A stretch of DNA of 43,366 nucleotides from Burkholderiales bacterium RIFCSPHIGHO2_12_FULL_69_20 (GCA_001770815.1 MESD01000197.1:2040-45405); one strand, 5' to 3'. Shown: positions 1-16,241, counted from the first letter of the stretch. Translations and numbers: made by a program. Notes: generated by a model not told the origin, from the sequence alone.

Positions 1-853
1 GGCCTCCTGCCGCCCCTTTCAGCAGCGTCTCGGCGTTGCGCCAGCCAATGCGCTCGGCCACGGCCGGCGGCAGATCGGCCAGCCAGCCGCGCGAGTAGCT
101 GGCATGGCCAGGGATGTAGTGCCAGCGCTCGGGCGTGAAGGTGTCGGTGCCGATCATGAAGCGATCCGGGAACTCTTCGAACGCCGCGCGCCAGCCACCA
201 TCCACCTGGCCGCCGGTGGCCTGGTCACCCCGGAAGGCCAGGTCGCACCACAGGCGCGGGTGGCGGCGCAGCGTCTCGCGCACCTTCTCGGGCCGGTCGA
301 AGCCCGAATGCGCCCACAGGATGCGGGCCTCGGGCCACTGGCGCAGCAGGCGTTCGATGCAGTCGACGTCGGAGTGGGCGTGCAGCAGCAGGCCCCGTTC
401 ACGCGCCATCGCCACCATGCGGCGCGGCACCGGCAGCTCGGCGTCCTCGCCATACAGGTGGAACTCGCCGATGCCGACGTAGCGGTACTTGGCCAGCCGC
501 TCTTCGAGGTAGCGCAGCACGCTGTCGTCCTTCATCCAGCTGCCGATCTCGCCGCGGCTGCGGTAGGGCCGCAACTCGGGCACGATCAGCTCGGGCGCAG
601 CGGCCGCCAGCAGCTGCGTGCCTTCGTCATTGGACGAGGACACCAGCGCCCCGCGCAGCCCCGCCTGGCGCAGGATCGCCACCGCCTGCTGGGGTGGCAC
701 CAATGCCACCGCGTCGTGGCTGTAGTGGATGTGGGCGTCGAACAGCGGCAGGTCGGCGGCGGCGCGGGCCGGTACGGTGGTGAACGCCGTGCCGGCAACC
801 CCGGCGGCGAACAGGCCCTGGAAGCGGCGGCGGGTGATCGGCGTGGAGGTCAT
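1..853 (-). CDS. Tat-exported amidohydrolase (TIM-barrel metal-dependent hydrolase), 3' end cut by the window
   Basis: The protein opens with a twin-arginine signal: TRRRF at residues 7-11, a hydrophobic stretch, then an Ala-rich cleavage region ending near residue 33. The enzyme is therefore probably exported folded to the periplasm. DAHIH at residues 39-43 is the N-terminal metal-binding HxH of the amidohydrolase superfamily, and later GEFHLYGED, LLHAHSD and IGTDTF segments fit the remaining barrel ligands. The substrate cannot be told. The start ATG (reverse of 851-853) places the Tat motif at the very N-terminus. The reading frame is still open at base 1, but the visible end (GWRNAETLLKGAAGG) is the usual last helix of this family, so little is missing. 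It lies 48 bases behind mpl on the same strand and may be the last gene of the thiD-hemL-mpl unit. Confidence 0.85.
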   Translation of the reverse strand, partial: MTSTPITRRRFQGLFAAGVAGTAFTTVPARAAADLPLFDAHIHYSHDAVALVPPQQAVAILRQAGLRGALVSSSNDEGTQLLAAAAPELIVPELRPYRSRGEIGSWMKDDSVLRYLEERLAKYRYVGIGEFHLYGEDAELPVPRRMVAMARERGLLLHAHSDVDCIERLLRQWPEARILWAHSGFDRPEKVRETLRRHPRLWCDLAFRGDQATGGQVDGGWRAAFEEFPDRFMIGTDTFTPERWHYIPGHASYSRGWLADLPPAVAERIGWRNAETLLKGAAGG

Positions 854-901
854 GGCAGCCTTGGCGGAGTCTGGTCCGGCGCAAAGGCTACCGCAGCCGC
901 G

Positions 902-2257
902 TCACCGATGCTGCAATGCGGATAACAGCTTGTCGTGGATGCCGCCGAAGGCGCCGTTGCTCATCACCAGCACCTGATCGCCGGGCTTGGCGGCGCGGAC
1001 GATCGCGGCCACCAGCGCGTCCACGCTGTCGGCCACCACGGCCTGGGCGCCCATCGGTGCCAGCGCCTCGGCGGCGCTCCAGCCGTAGTGGCCCTGCAGG
1101 CAGAAGGCCAGGTCGGCTTCCTCCAGCGCCCAGGGCAGTTGGGCGGCCATGTCGCCACGCTTCATCGTGTTGGTGCGCGGCTCGAACACGGCCAGCACCC
1201 GCGCCAACCCGGCACGCCGGCGCAGGCCGTTGATGGTGGTGCGCATCGCGGTGGGGTGGTGGGCAAAGTCGTCGTAGACCTTCACGCCGCCCGCCTCACC
1301 ACGCAGCTCGAGCCGGCGGCGCACGTTCTCGAAGCTGGCCAGCGCCGCGGCGGCCACCTCGGGCGCCACGCCCACGTGCTCGGCCGCGCCGATGGCCGCC
1401 AGCGCGTTGAGCTGGTTGTGCTCGCCCAGCTGCGTCCAGTCGACGCGGGCGATCTTCAGGCTGCCGCGCAGCACGTCGAAGGCATGCGGCTCGCCGCGGG
1501 CGCGCAACGCGCCCGGCTCTTCCTTGCGCGCGCCAAAGCGCTGCAGCTCGCTCCAGCAGCCGCGGGCGAGTACCCGGTCGAGCGCCGCCTCGCGGCTGTT
1601 GACCACCAGCCGGCCGCTGCGCGGCACGGTGCGCACCAGGTGGTGGAACTGCGTCTCGATGGCGGCCAGGTCGGCAAAGATGTCGGCGTGGTCGAACTCG
1701 AGGTTGTTCAGGATCGCGGTGCGCGGCCGGTAATGCACGAACTTGCTGCGCTTGTCGAAGAAGGCGGTGTCGTACTCGTCGGCCTCGATGACGAAGCAAG
1801 CCCCCTCGCCCAGCCGTGCCGAGATGCCGAAGTTCAGCGGCACGCCGCCCACCAGAAAGCCGGGCTTGAGCCCCGCCTGATCCAGCATCCAGGCCAGCAT
1901 CGAGGTGGTGGTGGTCTTGCCATGGGTGCCGGCCACCGCCAGCACATGCCGGCCACGCAAGACGTTCTCGGCCAGCCACTGCGGCCCGCTGATGTAGGCC
2001 GCGCCGGCGTCGAGGATGGCCTCCATCAGCGCATTGCCGCGGGTGACGACGTTGCCGATCACGTACAGGTCGGGCGCCAGGCGCAGCTGGTCGGGGTCGA
2101 AGCCCTCGATCAGATCGATGCCCAGCGCGCGCAACTGGTCGCTCATCGGCGGGTAGACGTTGGCATCGCAGCCGGTGACGCGGTGGCCGGCCTCGCGGGC
2201 GATGGCCGCGATGCCGCCCATGAAGGTGCCGCAGATGCCGAGGATGTGGATGTGCAT
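902..2257 (-). CDS. mpl: UDP-N-acetylmuramate:L-alanyl-gamma-D-glutamyl-meso-diaminopimelate ligase
   Basis: This is a cytoplasmic Mur-ligase-family enzyme of peptidoglycan recycling. It uses ATP to attach the recovered tripeptide L-Ala-gamma-D-Glu-meso-DAP to UDP-MurNAc. The 451-residue protein begins MHIHILGICGTFMGG, the typical Mpl N-terminal nucleotide-binding loop, and has the ATP P-loop GTHGKTTTTS at residues 110-119. The central DNLEFDHADIF and ERRRLELRGE-like segments and the C-terminal DDFAHHPTA motif are also family features. The frame stays open 35 codons further upstream, but that extension is low-complexity and overlaps the mutarotase gene, so the ATG at 2257 was chosen. It begins 20 bases after the mutarotase stop and is probably cotranscribed with it. 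The length is normal and no lesion is seen. Confidence 0.96.
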   Translation of the reverse strand: MHIHILGICGTFMGGIAAIAREAGHRVTGCDANVYPPMSDQLRALGIDLIEGFDPDQLRLAPDLYVIGNVVTRGNALMEAILDAGAAYISGPQWLAENVLRGRHVLAVAGTHGKTTTTSMLAWMLDQAGLKPGFLVGGVPLNFGISARLGEGACFVIEADEYDTAFFDKRSKFVHYRPRTAILNNLEFDHADIFADLAAIETQFHHLVRTVPRSGRLVVNSREAALDRVLARGCWSELQRFGARKEEPGALRARGEPHAFDVLRGSLKIARVDWTQLGEHNQLNALAAIGAAEHVGVAPEVAAAALASFENVRRRLELRGEAGGVKVYDDFAHHPTAMRTTINGLRRRAGLARVLAVFEPRTNTMKRGDMAAQLPWALEEADLAFCLQGHYGWSAAEALAPMGAQAVVADSVDALVAAIVRAAKPGDQVLVMSNGAFGGIHDKLLSALQHR

Positions 2258-2277
2258 GGAATCAGAGAGTGAGGAGG

Positions 2278-3111
2278 TCAGACCTCGAAGCCTTGCCGTG
2301 CCACCCACTCCTGGCCCGGCGCCAGCGTGATCGGCGTGCCGATCGCCGCCGCCTCCACGCACAGCAGCCGCAGCCAGTCGTCGTCGGGCAGGTCGGGCAT
2401 CGCCGCGGCCTTGGTGGGGCCGGGGTTCCAGACCACCACGTCGTCGAAGCCGTCGGCGCTGATGCCCATGCGGCCCATCGTGGTGGCCAGCGACAGCGGC
2501 CCTTTGGCGTCGACGTAGATCCGGTCGATCTCGCCGGCGAAGCTGAACGGGTCCATCTCCTGGTGCTGCTCGGCGCCACTGATCTGGTCGACATAACGCA
2601 CGCCGTACAGGCCCCCCAGCCGGGCACGGCGCACGTCGTCGAGCAACAGGTAGGTGTGCAGCGCGGCGCTGAAGTCGAACGGCGTGTCGCCGGTGTTGGT
2701 GATGGCCAGCTCCACGTCGAGCTGCAGGCCTGAGAAGCTGAAGCTCAGCTCGGCCTCGAAGGCGTGCGGCCAGATCGCGCGGGTGGCTGCGTCGTCGGTC
2801 AGGCGCAGCACGCCGATCACCACGTCACCGCGTTGCGCACCTTCCATCCAGGTCCAGGCACACTCACGCGCGAAACCGTGGCGCGGCAGTGGCCCGCGCT
2901 GGCTGAACTGCGGAAAGATCACCGGGATGCCACCACGCACCGCCCGCCCCGGGCCGGCCACCGCGTCGGGCGACAGGTACAGCCGCTCCTGGTCGCCGCC
3001 CGGAATCCACGAGACGATCTGGCCGCCGTGCAGCAGCACGGTCAGCTCGGCGCCGTCGGGCGCGCGCAGCCACATCGCCGGCTGGCCCAGCACCGTGGTC
3101 GGCTTGATCAT
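2278..3111 (-). CDS. D-hexose-6-phosphate mutarotase (aldose 1-epimerase family, YeaD type)
   Basis: The 277-residue beta-sandwich enzyme is expected to interconvert the alpha and beta anomers of hexose 6-phosphates in the cytoplasm. Family hallmarks visible are the substrate loop [11 protein letters not shown], the PRHGFAR segment with a catalytic-type His, HTYLLL in the middle and a WNPGP segment before the C-terminus, which also holds the acidic VEAA region. The start ATG overlaps the hemL stop by four bases (ATGA, 3108-3111), so translation is probably coupled to hemL. No functional link between heme synthesis and mutarotation is obvious, and the coupling may only reflect operon packing. 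Family assignment is firm, but the exact sugar phosphate is not shown by sequence. Confidence 0.93.
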   Translation of the reverse strand: MIKPTTVLGQPAMWLRAPDGAELTVLLHGGQIVSWIPGGDQERLYLSPDAVAGPGRAVRGGIPVIFPQFSQRGPLPRHGFARECAWTWMEGAQRGDVVIGVLRLTDDAATRAIWPHAFEAELSFSFSGLQLDVELAITNTGDTPFDFSAALHTYLLLDDVRRARLGGLYGVRYVDQISGAEQHQEMDPFSFAGEIDRIYVDAKGPLSLATTMGRMGISADGFDDVVVWNPGPTKAAAMPDLPDDDWLRLLCVEAAAIGTPITLAPGQEWVARQGFEV

Positions 3112-4412
3112 GCGCCGCGCAGGGCTTCGCGAGCAGCGGCCACGGTGGCGGCAATGTCGTCGGCGGTGTGCGCGGCGCTGACGAAGCCGGCCTCGTACAG
3201 CGCCGGTGCCAGGTACACACCGCGGTCGAGCATGCCGTGGAAGAAGCGGTTGAAGCGCTCCTTGTCGGTGGCCATCACCACGTTGTAGTTCTGCGGCAAG
3301 CCCTGGTCGGCCGTGCCGGTGAAGAAGAAGCCGAACATGCCGCCTTCGCTGTCGCCGACGAAGGGCACGCCGGCGTCCTGGGCCGCGGTGGTGAGGCCGG
3401 CCACCAGCGATTGCGTCTTGGCACCCAGGGCCTCGTAGAAGCCGGGCTTGGCGATCTCTTTGAGCGTGGCCAGGCCGCAGGCGGTGGCCACCGGGTTGCC
3501 CGACAGCGTGCCGGCCTGGTAGACCGGGCCCAGCGGGGCCAGGTGCTGCATGATTGCCCTGGACGTGCCGAAGGCCGCCAGCGGCATGCCGCCGCCGATG
3601 ACCTTGCCGAACACGCTGATGTCGGGTTGGAAGCCGGGGATCAGCGTCGCGTAGACGCTCTGCGCGCCACCCAGCGCCACGCGAAAGCCCGTCATCACCT
3701 CGTCGAAGACGAACAGCGCGCCGTGCTGGGTGCACAACTCGCCGATGCGCTTGACGAAAGGCACCTGCGCGCGCACGAAGTTCATGTTGCCGGCGATCGG
3801 CTCGATCATCACGCAGGCGATCTCGTGGCCCTGGGTGGCGAACACCTCTTCGATCTGCGCGAGGTTGTTGAACTCCAGCACCAACGTGTGCTGCACCACC
3901 TCGGGCGGCACGCCGGCGCTGGTGGGAAAGCCGAAGGTGGCCAGGCCCGAGCCGGCCTTGACCAGCAGCGCATCGGCATGGCCGTGGTAGCAGCCCTCGA
4001 ACTTGACGATCTTGCTGCGGCCGGTGGCGCCACGCGCCAGGCGGATCGCGCTCATGCCGGCCTCGGTGCCGCTGCTGACCAGCCGCACCTGCTCGACGCT
4101 GGGCACGTGCTTGATGATCTCTTCGGCCAGCTCGACCTCGCGTTCGGTGGGCGCACCGAAGCTGAAGCCGTCGAGCGCCGCCTTCTGCACCGCCTCCAGC
4201 ACGGCTGGGTGGCCGTGGCCCAGGATCATCGGGCCCCACGAACCGATGTAGTCGATGAAGCGGGTGCCCTCGGCATCCCACATGTAGGCGCCCTGCGCGC
4301 GGGCGATGAAACGCGGGGTGCCGCCCACCGCGCGGAAGGCACGCACCGGCGAGTTGACGCCGCCGGGGATCACGCGCTGGGCGCGTTCGAACAAGGCTTG
4401 GTTGGTGGTCAT
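3108..4412 (-). CDS. hemL: Glutamate-1-semialdehyde 2,1-aminomutase
   Basis: This PLP enzyme converts glutamate-1-semialdehyde to 5-aminolevulinate in the C5 route of heme and tetrapyrrole synthesis. The 434-residue protein has the class III aminotransferase fold. [13 protein letters not shown] (about residues 113-125) binds the cofactor phosphate, the FDEVMTGFR segment (246-254) supplies the cofactor Asp, and [10 protein letters not shown] places the Schiff-base lysine at about residue 270. The ATG at 4412 gives the standard N-terminus with [15 protein letters not shown] further upstream start in the same frame would run through the thiD-like gene and is rejected. The gene starts 10 bases after the thiD-like stop and overlaps the mutarotase start. 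Full length, no defects. Confidence 0.97.
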   Translation of the reverse strand: MTTNQALFERAQRVIPGGVNSPVRAFRAVGGTPRFIARAQGAYMWDAEGTRFIDYIGSWGPMILGHGHPAVLEAVQKAALDGFSFGAPTEREVELAEEIIKHVPSVEQVRLVSSGTEAGMSAIRLARGATGRSKIVKFEGCYHGHADALLVKAGSGLATFGFPTSAGVPPEVVQHTLVLEFNNLAQIEEVFATQGHEIACVMIEPIAGNMNFVRAQVPFVKRIGELCTQHGALFVFDEVMTGFRVALGGAQSVYATLIPGFQPDISVFGKVIGGGMPLAAFGTSRAIMQHLAPLGPVYQAGTLSGNPVATACGLATLKEIAKPGFYEALGAKTQSLVAGLTTAAQDAGVPFVGDSEGGMFGFFFTGTADQGLPQNYNVVMATDKERFNRFFHGMLDRGVYLAPALYEAGFVSAAHTADDIAATVAAAREALRGA

Positions 4413-4422
4413 GGGCAGGGCT

Positions 4423-5403
4423 TCAGTGCATGCGACGCGGCGCGGTCTTGGGCTTGGTTTCGGTGACTTCGGGTTCGGGCGCCGGCGCGCCGTCGGCCAG
4501 GGCTTCGTCGCCATCCTCGGGCGGCGGGCTGGCCCAGAAGAAACGGTCGGGCACCACGCCGCCCATGCCGGGGCGAAAGCCCGAATCAAGCGTCTGGTCC
4601 ATGAAGGCCAGCGCCTCGCCCACGGCGGCCTGCAGCTCGGCGCCGGCGGCCAGCAATGCGGCCAGTGCGGCGCTCAGCGTGTCGCCGGCACCGACGAACG
4701 AGGTCTCGAACATCTCGAACTTCTCGCCGGTCAGCGCACCTTGCGGCGAGGCCAGCACGTTGTCGATGAACTGGTCGCTGCCGGCCTTGGCCGCCAGCAT
4801 GATGCCGGTGACCAGCACGTAGCGCGTGCCGCGCTCGCCGGCGGCCACCGCCAGCTCACGCGCCGAGGCAGGGCGCTCGCTGTCCCAGTCGGGCAGCAGG
4901 AAGTCGGTCAGGGTCTTGTGGTTGCCCACCAGCACCTCGGTGGCCGGCAGGATCAGCTCGCGGAAGGCCTCCAGGTAGGGCTGGGCCTGGTCGTCGTCGA
5001 GCCAGCCCAGGTTGGGCAGGTAGCTGACCAGCGGCACGTCGGGGTAATCCGACAGGATCTCGGCCACCGCGCTGACGGCCTCGGCGCTGCCCAGGAAGCC
5101 CACCTTCCAGCCGGCCACGGTGACGTCTTCCAGCACGGTGCGGGCCTGCTCGGCCACCACCTCGGCATCGAGCGCATGGTGGTCGAAGATCTCGGCGGTG
5201 TCGCGCAGCAGGATGCTGGTGGTGATGGGCAGGCCATGCGCGCCCATCGCGGCCAGCGTGCTCACGTCACCGGCCAGGCCGCCGGCGCCGCTGGGGTCGG
5301 CGGCGTTGAAGCTCATCACGCAGGCCGGTGCCGACGCCTCCTGCAGGGCGTCGACGGCGCCATCGGCCGGGGCGTCGGTGTGGGGGGTGGGGCTGGAGGT
5401 CAT
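4423..5403 (-). CDS. ThiD-like hydroxymethylpyrimidine/phosphomethylpyrimidine kinase, divergent
   Basis: This is a ribokinase-fold kinase of 326 residues, closest by layout to ThiD, which phosphorylates HMP and HMP-P for thiamine synthesis. The N-terminal [20 protein letters not shown] (31-50) corresponds to the ThiD substrate loop DPSGGAG, and residues 246-251 read FVGAGD, followed by [10 protein letters not shown]. Typical ThiD has GTGC at this place, so the catalytic Cys is an Asp here, as in ribokinases and pyridoxal kinases. There is about a 20-residue N-terminal extension and an acidic, Pro-rich tail of roughly 35 residues. The ATG at 5403 was chosen because upstream codons are low-complexity. 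It is first in the leftward unit thiD-hemL-mutarotase-mpl. It may be a true HMP-P kinase or have another vitamin-type substrate, and automatic naming as thiD should be treated with care. Confidence 0.8.
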   Translation of the reverse strand: MTSSPTPHTDAPADGAVDALQEASAPACVMSFNAADPSGAGGLAGDVSTLAAMGAHGLPITTSILLRDTAEIFDHHALDAEVVAEQARTVLEDVTVAGWKVGFLGSAEAVSAVAEILSDYPDVPLVSYLPNLGWLDDDQAQPYLEAFRELILPATEVLVGNHKTLTDFLLPDWDSERPASARELAVAAGERGTRYVLVTGIMLAAKAGSDQFIDNVLASPQGALTGEKFEMFETSFVGAGDTLSAALAALLAAGAELQAAVGEALAFMDQTLDSGFRPGMGGVVPDRFFWASPPPEDGDEALADGAPAPEPEVTETKPKTAPRRMH

Positions 5404-5536
5404 GAACAGGGGTCCGATGCAGGGGAGAAAGGCAACCGGGACGGGCTGCCGGGCATGTGCCGCCGGGGGCCGGGACAAAGTTGGAACAACTTGCTTCAAC
5501 CCCTTCAATACGCCCGATCGAGCCGAAAGCGCGTGG

Positions 5537-5559
5537 CTACAATGCCTTCTTCATTGTAG
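5537..5559. promoter_or_regulatory. 23-base palindrome with mirrored -10 boxes between thiD-like gene and rubredoxin gene
   Basis: Perfect 8-base arms CTACAATG (5537-5544) and CATTGTAG (5552-5559) flank a 7-base spacer. Each arm contains TACAAT, a good sigma-70 -10 hexamer, on opposite strands. The rightward copy (5538-5543) lies 33 bases before the rubredoxin GTG start. The leftward copy (5553-5558) could serve the thiD-hemL unit. No clear -35 is seen for either. It could also be an operator or an RNA hairpin. Confidence 0.5.
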
Positions 5560-5575
5560 TGACCTACCCGATAAC

Positions 5576-5749
5576 GTGACTGAATCGCGCACCTGGATGT
5601 GTCTGATCTGCGGCTGGATTTACGACGAGGCCGCGGGCGATCCCGATCATGGCATCGCGCCAGGCACCGCATGGGCCGATGTCCCCATGAACTGGACTTG
5701 TCCGGAATGTGGCGCCCGTAAAGAAGACTTCGAGATGGTCCAGGTCTGA
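5576..5749 (+). CDS. Rubredoxin
   Basis: This small iron protein (57 residues) carries single electrons in the cytoplasm. The two knuckles are CLIC (Cys9, Cys12) and CPEC (Cys42, Cys45), which bind one Fe. The aromatic core WMCLICGWIYDE and the segment PGTAWADVPMNW are typical of bacterial rubredoxins. GTG at 5576 gives the usual few residues before the first Trp. The alternative ATG at 5597 would begin immediately before the first Cys, leaving no room for the first strand. Neither candidate has a strong ribosome site. It stands just before pilG, a neighbourhood I recall from other Burkholderiales, but no functional connection to pili is known. Its electron partner is not in the window. Confidence 0.93.
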   Translation: MTESRTWMCLICGWIYDEAAGDPDHGIAPGTAWADVPMNWTCPECGARKEDFEMVQV

Positions 5750-5835
5750 TCGCGGCCCCGGGGCTCGATCGCCACGCCGGCCCCACGCGCCGGTCCCACC
5801 CGTCACCGCCACCCACCGCCTGAGGAGCCGCCGAG

Positions 5836-6246
5836 ATGGACGATGTCCCCACCGCAGCCCCTGCCGCGCCCACCAAGGTGCTGGTGATCGACGACAGCAA
5901 CACGATACGCCGGTCGGCCGAGATCTTTCTGCGCCAGGGCGGGCATGAGGTGGTGCTGGCCGAAGACGGCTTCGATGCGCTGGCCAAGGTCAACGACCAT
6001 GTGCCGCAGCTGATCTTCTGCGACATCCTGATGCCGCGGCTCGATGGCTACCAGACCTGCGCCATCATCAAGCGCAATCCGCGCTTTGCGCATGTGCCGG
6101 TGATCATGCTGTCGTCCAAGGACGGGCTGTTCGACAAGGCACGCGGGCGCATGGTGGGCTCGGAGGACTACCTCACCAAGCCGTTCACCAAGGAGCAGCT
6201 GCTGCGCGCGGTGCAGCAGTTCGGTGCGGCGGCGCAGAGTGCCTGA
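5836..6246 (+). CDS. pilG: Twitching motility response regulator PilG
   Basis: A 136-residue single-domain CheY-like receiver, phosphorylated by the ChpA/PilL kinase to control type IV pilus extension. The acidic pocket is Asp19-Asp20, the phosphoacceptor is Asp63 in FCDILMPRLDG, and the conserved Lys is Lys115 in YLTKPF. The DGFDALAKV and MPRLDGYQTCAIIKRN segments match PilG rather than other CheY proteins. An Ala/Pro-rich N-terminal dozen residues precede the domain. A strong GAGGAG ribosome site stands at 5822-5827. It is the first gene of the Pil-Chp cluster, with pilH 47 bases downstream. No dedicated promoter was recognised in the 86 bases after the rubredoxin gene, so readthrough from there is likely. 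Confidence 0.95.
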   Translation: MDDVPTAAPAAPTKVLVIDDSNTIRRSAEIFLRQGGHEVVLAEDGFDALAKVNDHVPQLIFCDILMPRLDGYQTCAIIKRNPRFAHVPVIMLSSKDGLFDKARGRMVGSEDYLTKPFTKEQLLRAVQQFGAAAQSA

Positions 6247-6293
6247 CCGGCCCCGCCACCCCCTGCCAGCCTGAGATTCGCGGAGCCCCAACG

Positions 6294-6659
6294 ATGCCTG
6301 TGCACAAGATCCTGCTGGTCGACGATTCAAAGACCGAGCTGCACTATTTGTCCGACCTGCTGCTCAAGCGCGGCTACTCGGTGCGCACCGCCGAGAGCGG
6401 CGACGAGGCCATGAAGCGCCTGGCCGAGGACAAGCCCGACCTGATCCTGATGGACGTGGTGATGCCCGGGCAGAACGGCTTCCAGCTCACCCGCGCCATC
6501 ACCCGCGATCCACGTTATGTCGGTCTGCCGGTGATCATGTGCACCAGCAAGAACCAGGAGACCGATCGGGTCTGGGGCTTGCGCCAGGGCGCCCGCGATT
6601 ACGTCGTCAAGCCGGTGCAGGCGGACGAGTTGATCGCCAAGATCAAGCAGTTCGACTGA
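6294..6659 (+). CDS. pilH: Twitching motility response regulator PilH
   Basis: A second single-domain receiver of the Pil-Chp pathway (121 residues). In Pseudomonas, PilH is tied to pilus retraction or acts as a phosphate sink beside PilG. Asp10-Asp11 form the acidic pocket, Asp54 in ILMDVVMPG is the phosphate acceptor and Lys106 in YVVKPV completes the site. LLVDDSKTELHYLSDLL and the QTDRVWGLRQGA-like helix are typical of PilH. The start ATG is the only one giving the full first strand. It sits between pilG and pilI on the same strand with short gaps, consistent with one transcript. Confidence 0.94.
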   Translation: MPVHKILLVDDSKTELHYLSDLLLKRGYSVRTAESGDEAMKRLAEDKPDLILMDVVMPGQNGFQLTRAITRDPRYVGLPVIMCTSKNQETDRVWGLRQGARDYVVKPVQADELIAKIKQFD

Positions 6660-6678
6660 CGCACCGGCCCGGCAACCG

Positions 6679-7209
6679 ATGGCCAACAAGCAAGCCCTGC
6701 GGGAACTGCAGACCCGGCTGGCCGAGCGCATGCAGCAGGTGCGCCACGAGACGCCGGGCGTCTCCTGGCTGGCGGTCGATTGCGGCGGTCAGGGGCTGTT
6801 GCTGGCGCTGCGCCAGGCCGGCGAGATCTCCGACCTGGGTGCCCTGGTGCCGGTGCCGCACACCCAGCCCTGGCTGGCGGGGGTGGTCAACCTGCGTGGC
6901 GGCGTGTTCACGGTGGTCGACCTGGCCCGCTTCCTGGGCCTGCGCGCCCAGGCCGCGCCGCCAACGCGCGACCACGCGCGGCTGGTGGCCTTCAATGCCG
7001 CGCTGGGCATCAATGGCGCGCTGCTGGTCGACCGCCTCGAAGGGCTGCGCCACGCCGTCGACATGCAGCCCGAGCCGGAAACCACTGACAATGATTTGCG
7101 CCCGGCTTTTGCGCCGGCACGCTGGTGTGACGCGGCAGGTCGCGCGTGGCAGGAAATCGACCTGGCAGCGCTGGCCAGGCTGCCGCAGTTTCTGGCGATC
7201 ACCGGTTGA
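6679..7209 (+). CDS. pilI: CheW-like adaptor PilI
   Basis: A 176-residue CheW-domain protein expected to couple the receptor PilJ to the kinase PilL/ChpA at the membrane array. The CheW beta-barrel is recognisable in GDLGALVPVPHTQPWLAGVVNLRG-type sequence (roughly residues 50-78), followed by VFTVVDLARFLGL and LLVDRLEGLRHAVD. The helix at the N-terminus (KQALRELQTRLAERMQ) is the usual PilI leader. The gene begins 19 bases after pilH. No second adaptor (ChpC type) is found in the window, so PilI is probably the only adaptor of this cluster unless one is encoded elsewhere. Confidence 0.93.
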   Translation: MANKQALRELQTRLAERMQQVRHETPGVSWLAVDCGGQGLLLALRQAGEISDLGALVPVPHTQPWLAGVVNLRGGVFTVVDLARFLGLRAQAAPPTRDHARLVAFNAALGINGALLVDRLEGLRHAVDMQPEPETTDNDLRPAFAPARWCDAAGRAWQEIDLAALARLPQFLAITG

Positions 7210-7267
7210 CGACGATGCAGGGGCCGGGGATCGGTTGCGCCCGGAGCCGGATTGACAAGGGGATGTG

Positions 7268-9634
7268 ATGGGCTTGCTGGACAGACTGAAAACCAACCGG
7301 CATGGCGACGACGCCCCGCGCGAGCGTGTGCCGACCAACTTCGACGAATTGCAGGCCGCGGCCGAGGCCGAAGGCGGCCATTCCACCGCCATCGACTCGC
7401 AGCTCGATTCGCGTGTCGACGACCCGGGCGAGGCCACCCTTGATGCCAGCCTGACGCCCACCGTCAGCGGCCAGTCGATCATCTCCGAACTGCCGCCGTC
7501 CGAGCAGTTGAGCGATTTCTCCGAATCACGCCTGCTGCCCGCTGCGGGGGGTAGCGCGCTGGCGGCCGCGTCCGCGGCCACCGTGCTGCCGTTCATCGGC
7601 GACCGGCCGGTGGCCGCGCAGCAGCGCATCCTGGGCGGGGTGGTTCTGGGCGGCCTGGTGCTGCTGGTGCTGGCCACCGTGCTGGCGCTGACCTCGGCCA
7701 GCCGCAATGCCGCCCAGGTGGGCGCCACCGGCCAGGCGCTGATGCAGTCGCAACGCCTGGCCAAGGCGGTGTCGCAGGCGCTGGGCGGCTCGCCCGCGGC
7801 CTTTGCCGAGATCCAGGAGGCCGCCGGCGTGCTGGCCGCCAACACCCGGCAGTTGAAGGACGGCGGGCCGCTGGTCAGCGCCGCGCCGGCCGGTGCGCAG
7901 CCGCTGCTCGAATCGATGATGCCGCTGATCGATCGCGCCGAGAAAAATGCCAACGTCGTGCTGGCCCAGCAGAGTGGGCTGGTGCAGGTGGGCAAGGCGC
8001 TGCGCACGATCAACATCCAGTCGGGTGAATTGCTCGAGACCGCCGAGACCATCGCGTCGCTGAAGCTGCAGCAGGGCGCCTCGCCGGCCGAGTTGGCGCA
8101 ATCCGGCCAGCTGGTGATGCTGACCCAGCGCATCGGCAAGAGCGCCAACGAGTTCCTGACGATGGAAGGGGTCAGCGCCGAAGCGGTGTTCCTGCTTGGC
8201 AAAGACCTGAACAGCTTCCGCGAGATCGCCGATGGCCTGAGCAACGGCAATGCCGAATTGCGCCTGCCCGCCACCAAGGATGCACAGACCAAGGAGCGCC
8301 TGCAGACCCTGCTGGCGCAGTACGAGCAGACGCGCACCCAGGCCAGCGCGATCCTGGGCAACCTGCAGGGGCTGGTGAGCGCGCGCGACGCCCAGGTGGC
8401 GGTGGTGGCCGACAGCGAGCCGCTGCGCAAGGGCCTGCAAAGCGTGCAGGACCTGCTGGCCGAACAAGGCGGCCTGCGCATCGGCCATGCTTTGGCGATG
8501 CTGCTGGCGCTGGGCCTGATCGTGGCCGGTGGCTGGGGCTTCCTGAAGCTGTATGTCACCGACCAGGCGCAGCGCGCCGGGTTGGCCGAGGCCCAGCGCC
8601 TGGAGGCCGAGCGCCAGGAGCAGGAGGCCAAGCGTGTCAACGACGCCAACCAGGCGGCCATTCTTCGCTTGATGAACGAGCTGCAGACGGTGGCCGAGGG
8701 CGACCTGACGCAGCAGGCCACGGTGACCGAGGACATCACCGGCGCCATCGCCGACTCGGTCAACTACACCGTCGAGGAGCTGCGCACGCTGGTGGCGCAG
8801 GTGCAGGGCACCGCCAACCGGGTGACCGACACCACGCAGAAGGTGGAAGACACCTCGACCGAGCTGCTGGCCGCGTCCGACGAACAGCTGCGCGAGATCC
8901 GCGAGACCGGCGAGTCGGTGCTGCAGATGGCCGGGCGCATCAACACCGTGTCGGCGCAGGCGCAGCAATCGGCCCAGGTGGCGCGGCAATCGCTGCAGGC
9001 CGCCGAGTCGGGCCTGACCGCGGTGCAGAACTCCATCGGCGGCATGAATGCCATCCGCGACCAGATCCAGGAGACCTCCAAGCGCATCAAGCGGCTGGGC
9101 GAGTCGTCGCAGGAGATCGGCGAGATCACCGAGCTGATCTCCGACATCACCGAGCAGACCAACGTGCTGGCGCTGAACGCCGCCATCCAGGCCGCCTCGG
9201 CCGGTGAAGCGGGCCGCGGCTTCTCGGTGGTGGCCGAGGAAGTGCAGCGCCTGGCCGAACGCTCGGGCGATGCCACGCGGCAGATCTCGGCGCTGGTCAA
9301 GACCATCCAGACCGACACCCAGGACGCGGTGGCCGCCATGGCGCGCTCGACGCAGGGCGTGGTCGACGGCGCCAAGCTGTCCGACGCGGCGGGCTCGGCG
9401 CTGGGCGACATCGACCGCGTGACGCGGCAGCTGGCCGAGCTGATCGAGGCCATCTCCTCGCAGGCGCTGGCCGAGGCGGCATCGGCCAACGTGGTGGCCG
9501 AGAACATCCAGCACATCTTCGCGGTGACGGCGCAGACCGGTGACGGCACGCGCTCGACGGCGAAGATGGTGCACGAGCTGTCGCGCACCGCCGAGGAGCT
9601 GCGGCAGTCGGTGTCGCGGTTCAAGATCAGCTGA
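7268..9634 (+). CDS. pilJ: Methyl-accepting chemotaxis receptor PilJ
   Basis: The 788-residue transmembrane receptor of the Pil-Chp system. A long Pro/Glu-rich cytoplasmic N-terminus (1-115) precedes membrane segment 1 (about 121-142). Next come a helical periplasmic region with PilJ-type sensor repeats, membrane segment 2 (about 405-427), a HAMP-like linker and the coiled signalling rod. The hairpin tip is [25 protein letters not shown]-like sequence around residues 625-655 and contains the conserved kinase-contact Glu and Asn. There is no C-terminal NWETF-type tether for CheR. The ATG at 7268 was preferred over the adjacent GTG at 7265. The unusually long N-terminal cytoplasmic leader (about 115 residues before the first membrane segment) is worth comparing with Pseudomonas PilJ. 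The pilL start follows within 62 bases. Confidence 0.95.
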   Translation: MGLLDRLKTNRHGDDAPRERVPTNFDELQAAAEAEGGHSTAIDSQLDSRVDDPGEATLDASLTPTVSGQSIISELPPSEQLSDFSESRLLPAAGGSALAAASAATVLPFIGDRPVAAQQRILGGVVLGGLVLLVLATVLALTSASRNAAQVGATGQALMQSQRLAKAVSQALGGSPAAFAEIQEAAGVLAANTRQLKDGGPLVSAAPAGAQPLLESMMPLIDRAEKNANVVLAQQSGLVQVGKALRTINIQSGELLETAETIASLKLQQGASPAELAQSGQLVMLTQRIGKSANEFLTMEGVSAEAVFLLGKDLNSFREIADGLSNGNAELRLPATKDAQTKERLQTLLAQYEQTRTQASAILGNLQGLVSARDAQVAVVADSEPLRKGLQSVQDLLAEQGGLRIGHALAMLLALGLIVAGGWGFLKLYVTDQAQRAGLAEAQRLEAERQEQEAKRVNDANQAAILRLMNELQTVAEGDLTQQATVTEDITGAIADSVNYTVEELRTLVAQVQGTANRVTDTTQKVEDTSTELLAASDEQLREIRETGESVLQMAGRINTVSAQAQQSAQVARQSLQAAESGLTAVQNSIGGMNAIRDQIQETSKRIKRLGESSQEIGEITELISDITEQTNVLALNAAIQAASAGEAGRGFSVVAEEVQRLAERSGDATRQISALVKTIQTDTQDAVAAMARSTQGVVDGAKLSDAAGSALGDIDRVTRQLAELIEAISSQALAEAASANVVAENIQHIFAVTAQTGDGTRSTAKMVHELSRTAEELRQSVSRFKIS

Positions 9635-9695
9635 CCACCGAGCGGGCGGCACGGCGCGCACGACAGCACAGACGGCGGTTAACACGGCGACAAAC

Positions 9696-16241
<6,546 letters not shown>

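Noticed and set aside
935-2272. Plus-strand open frame opposite mpl
   Set aside because: No recognisable protein; mpl on the other strand explains the region completely.
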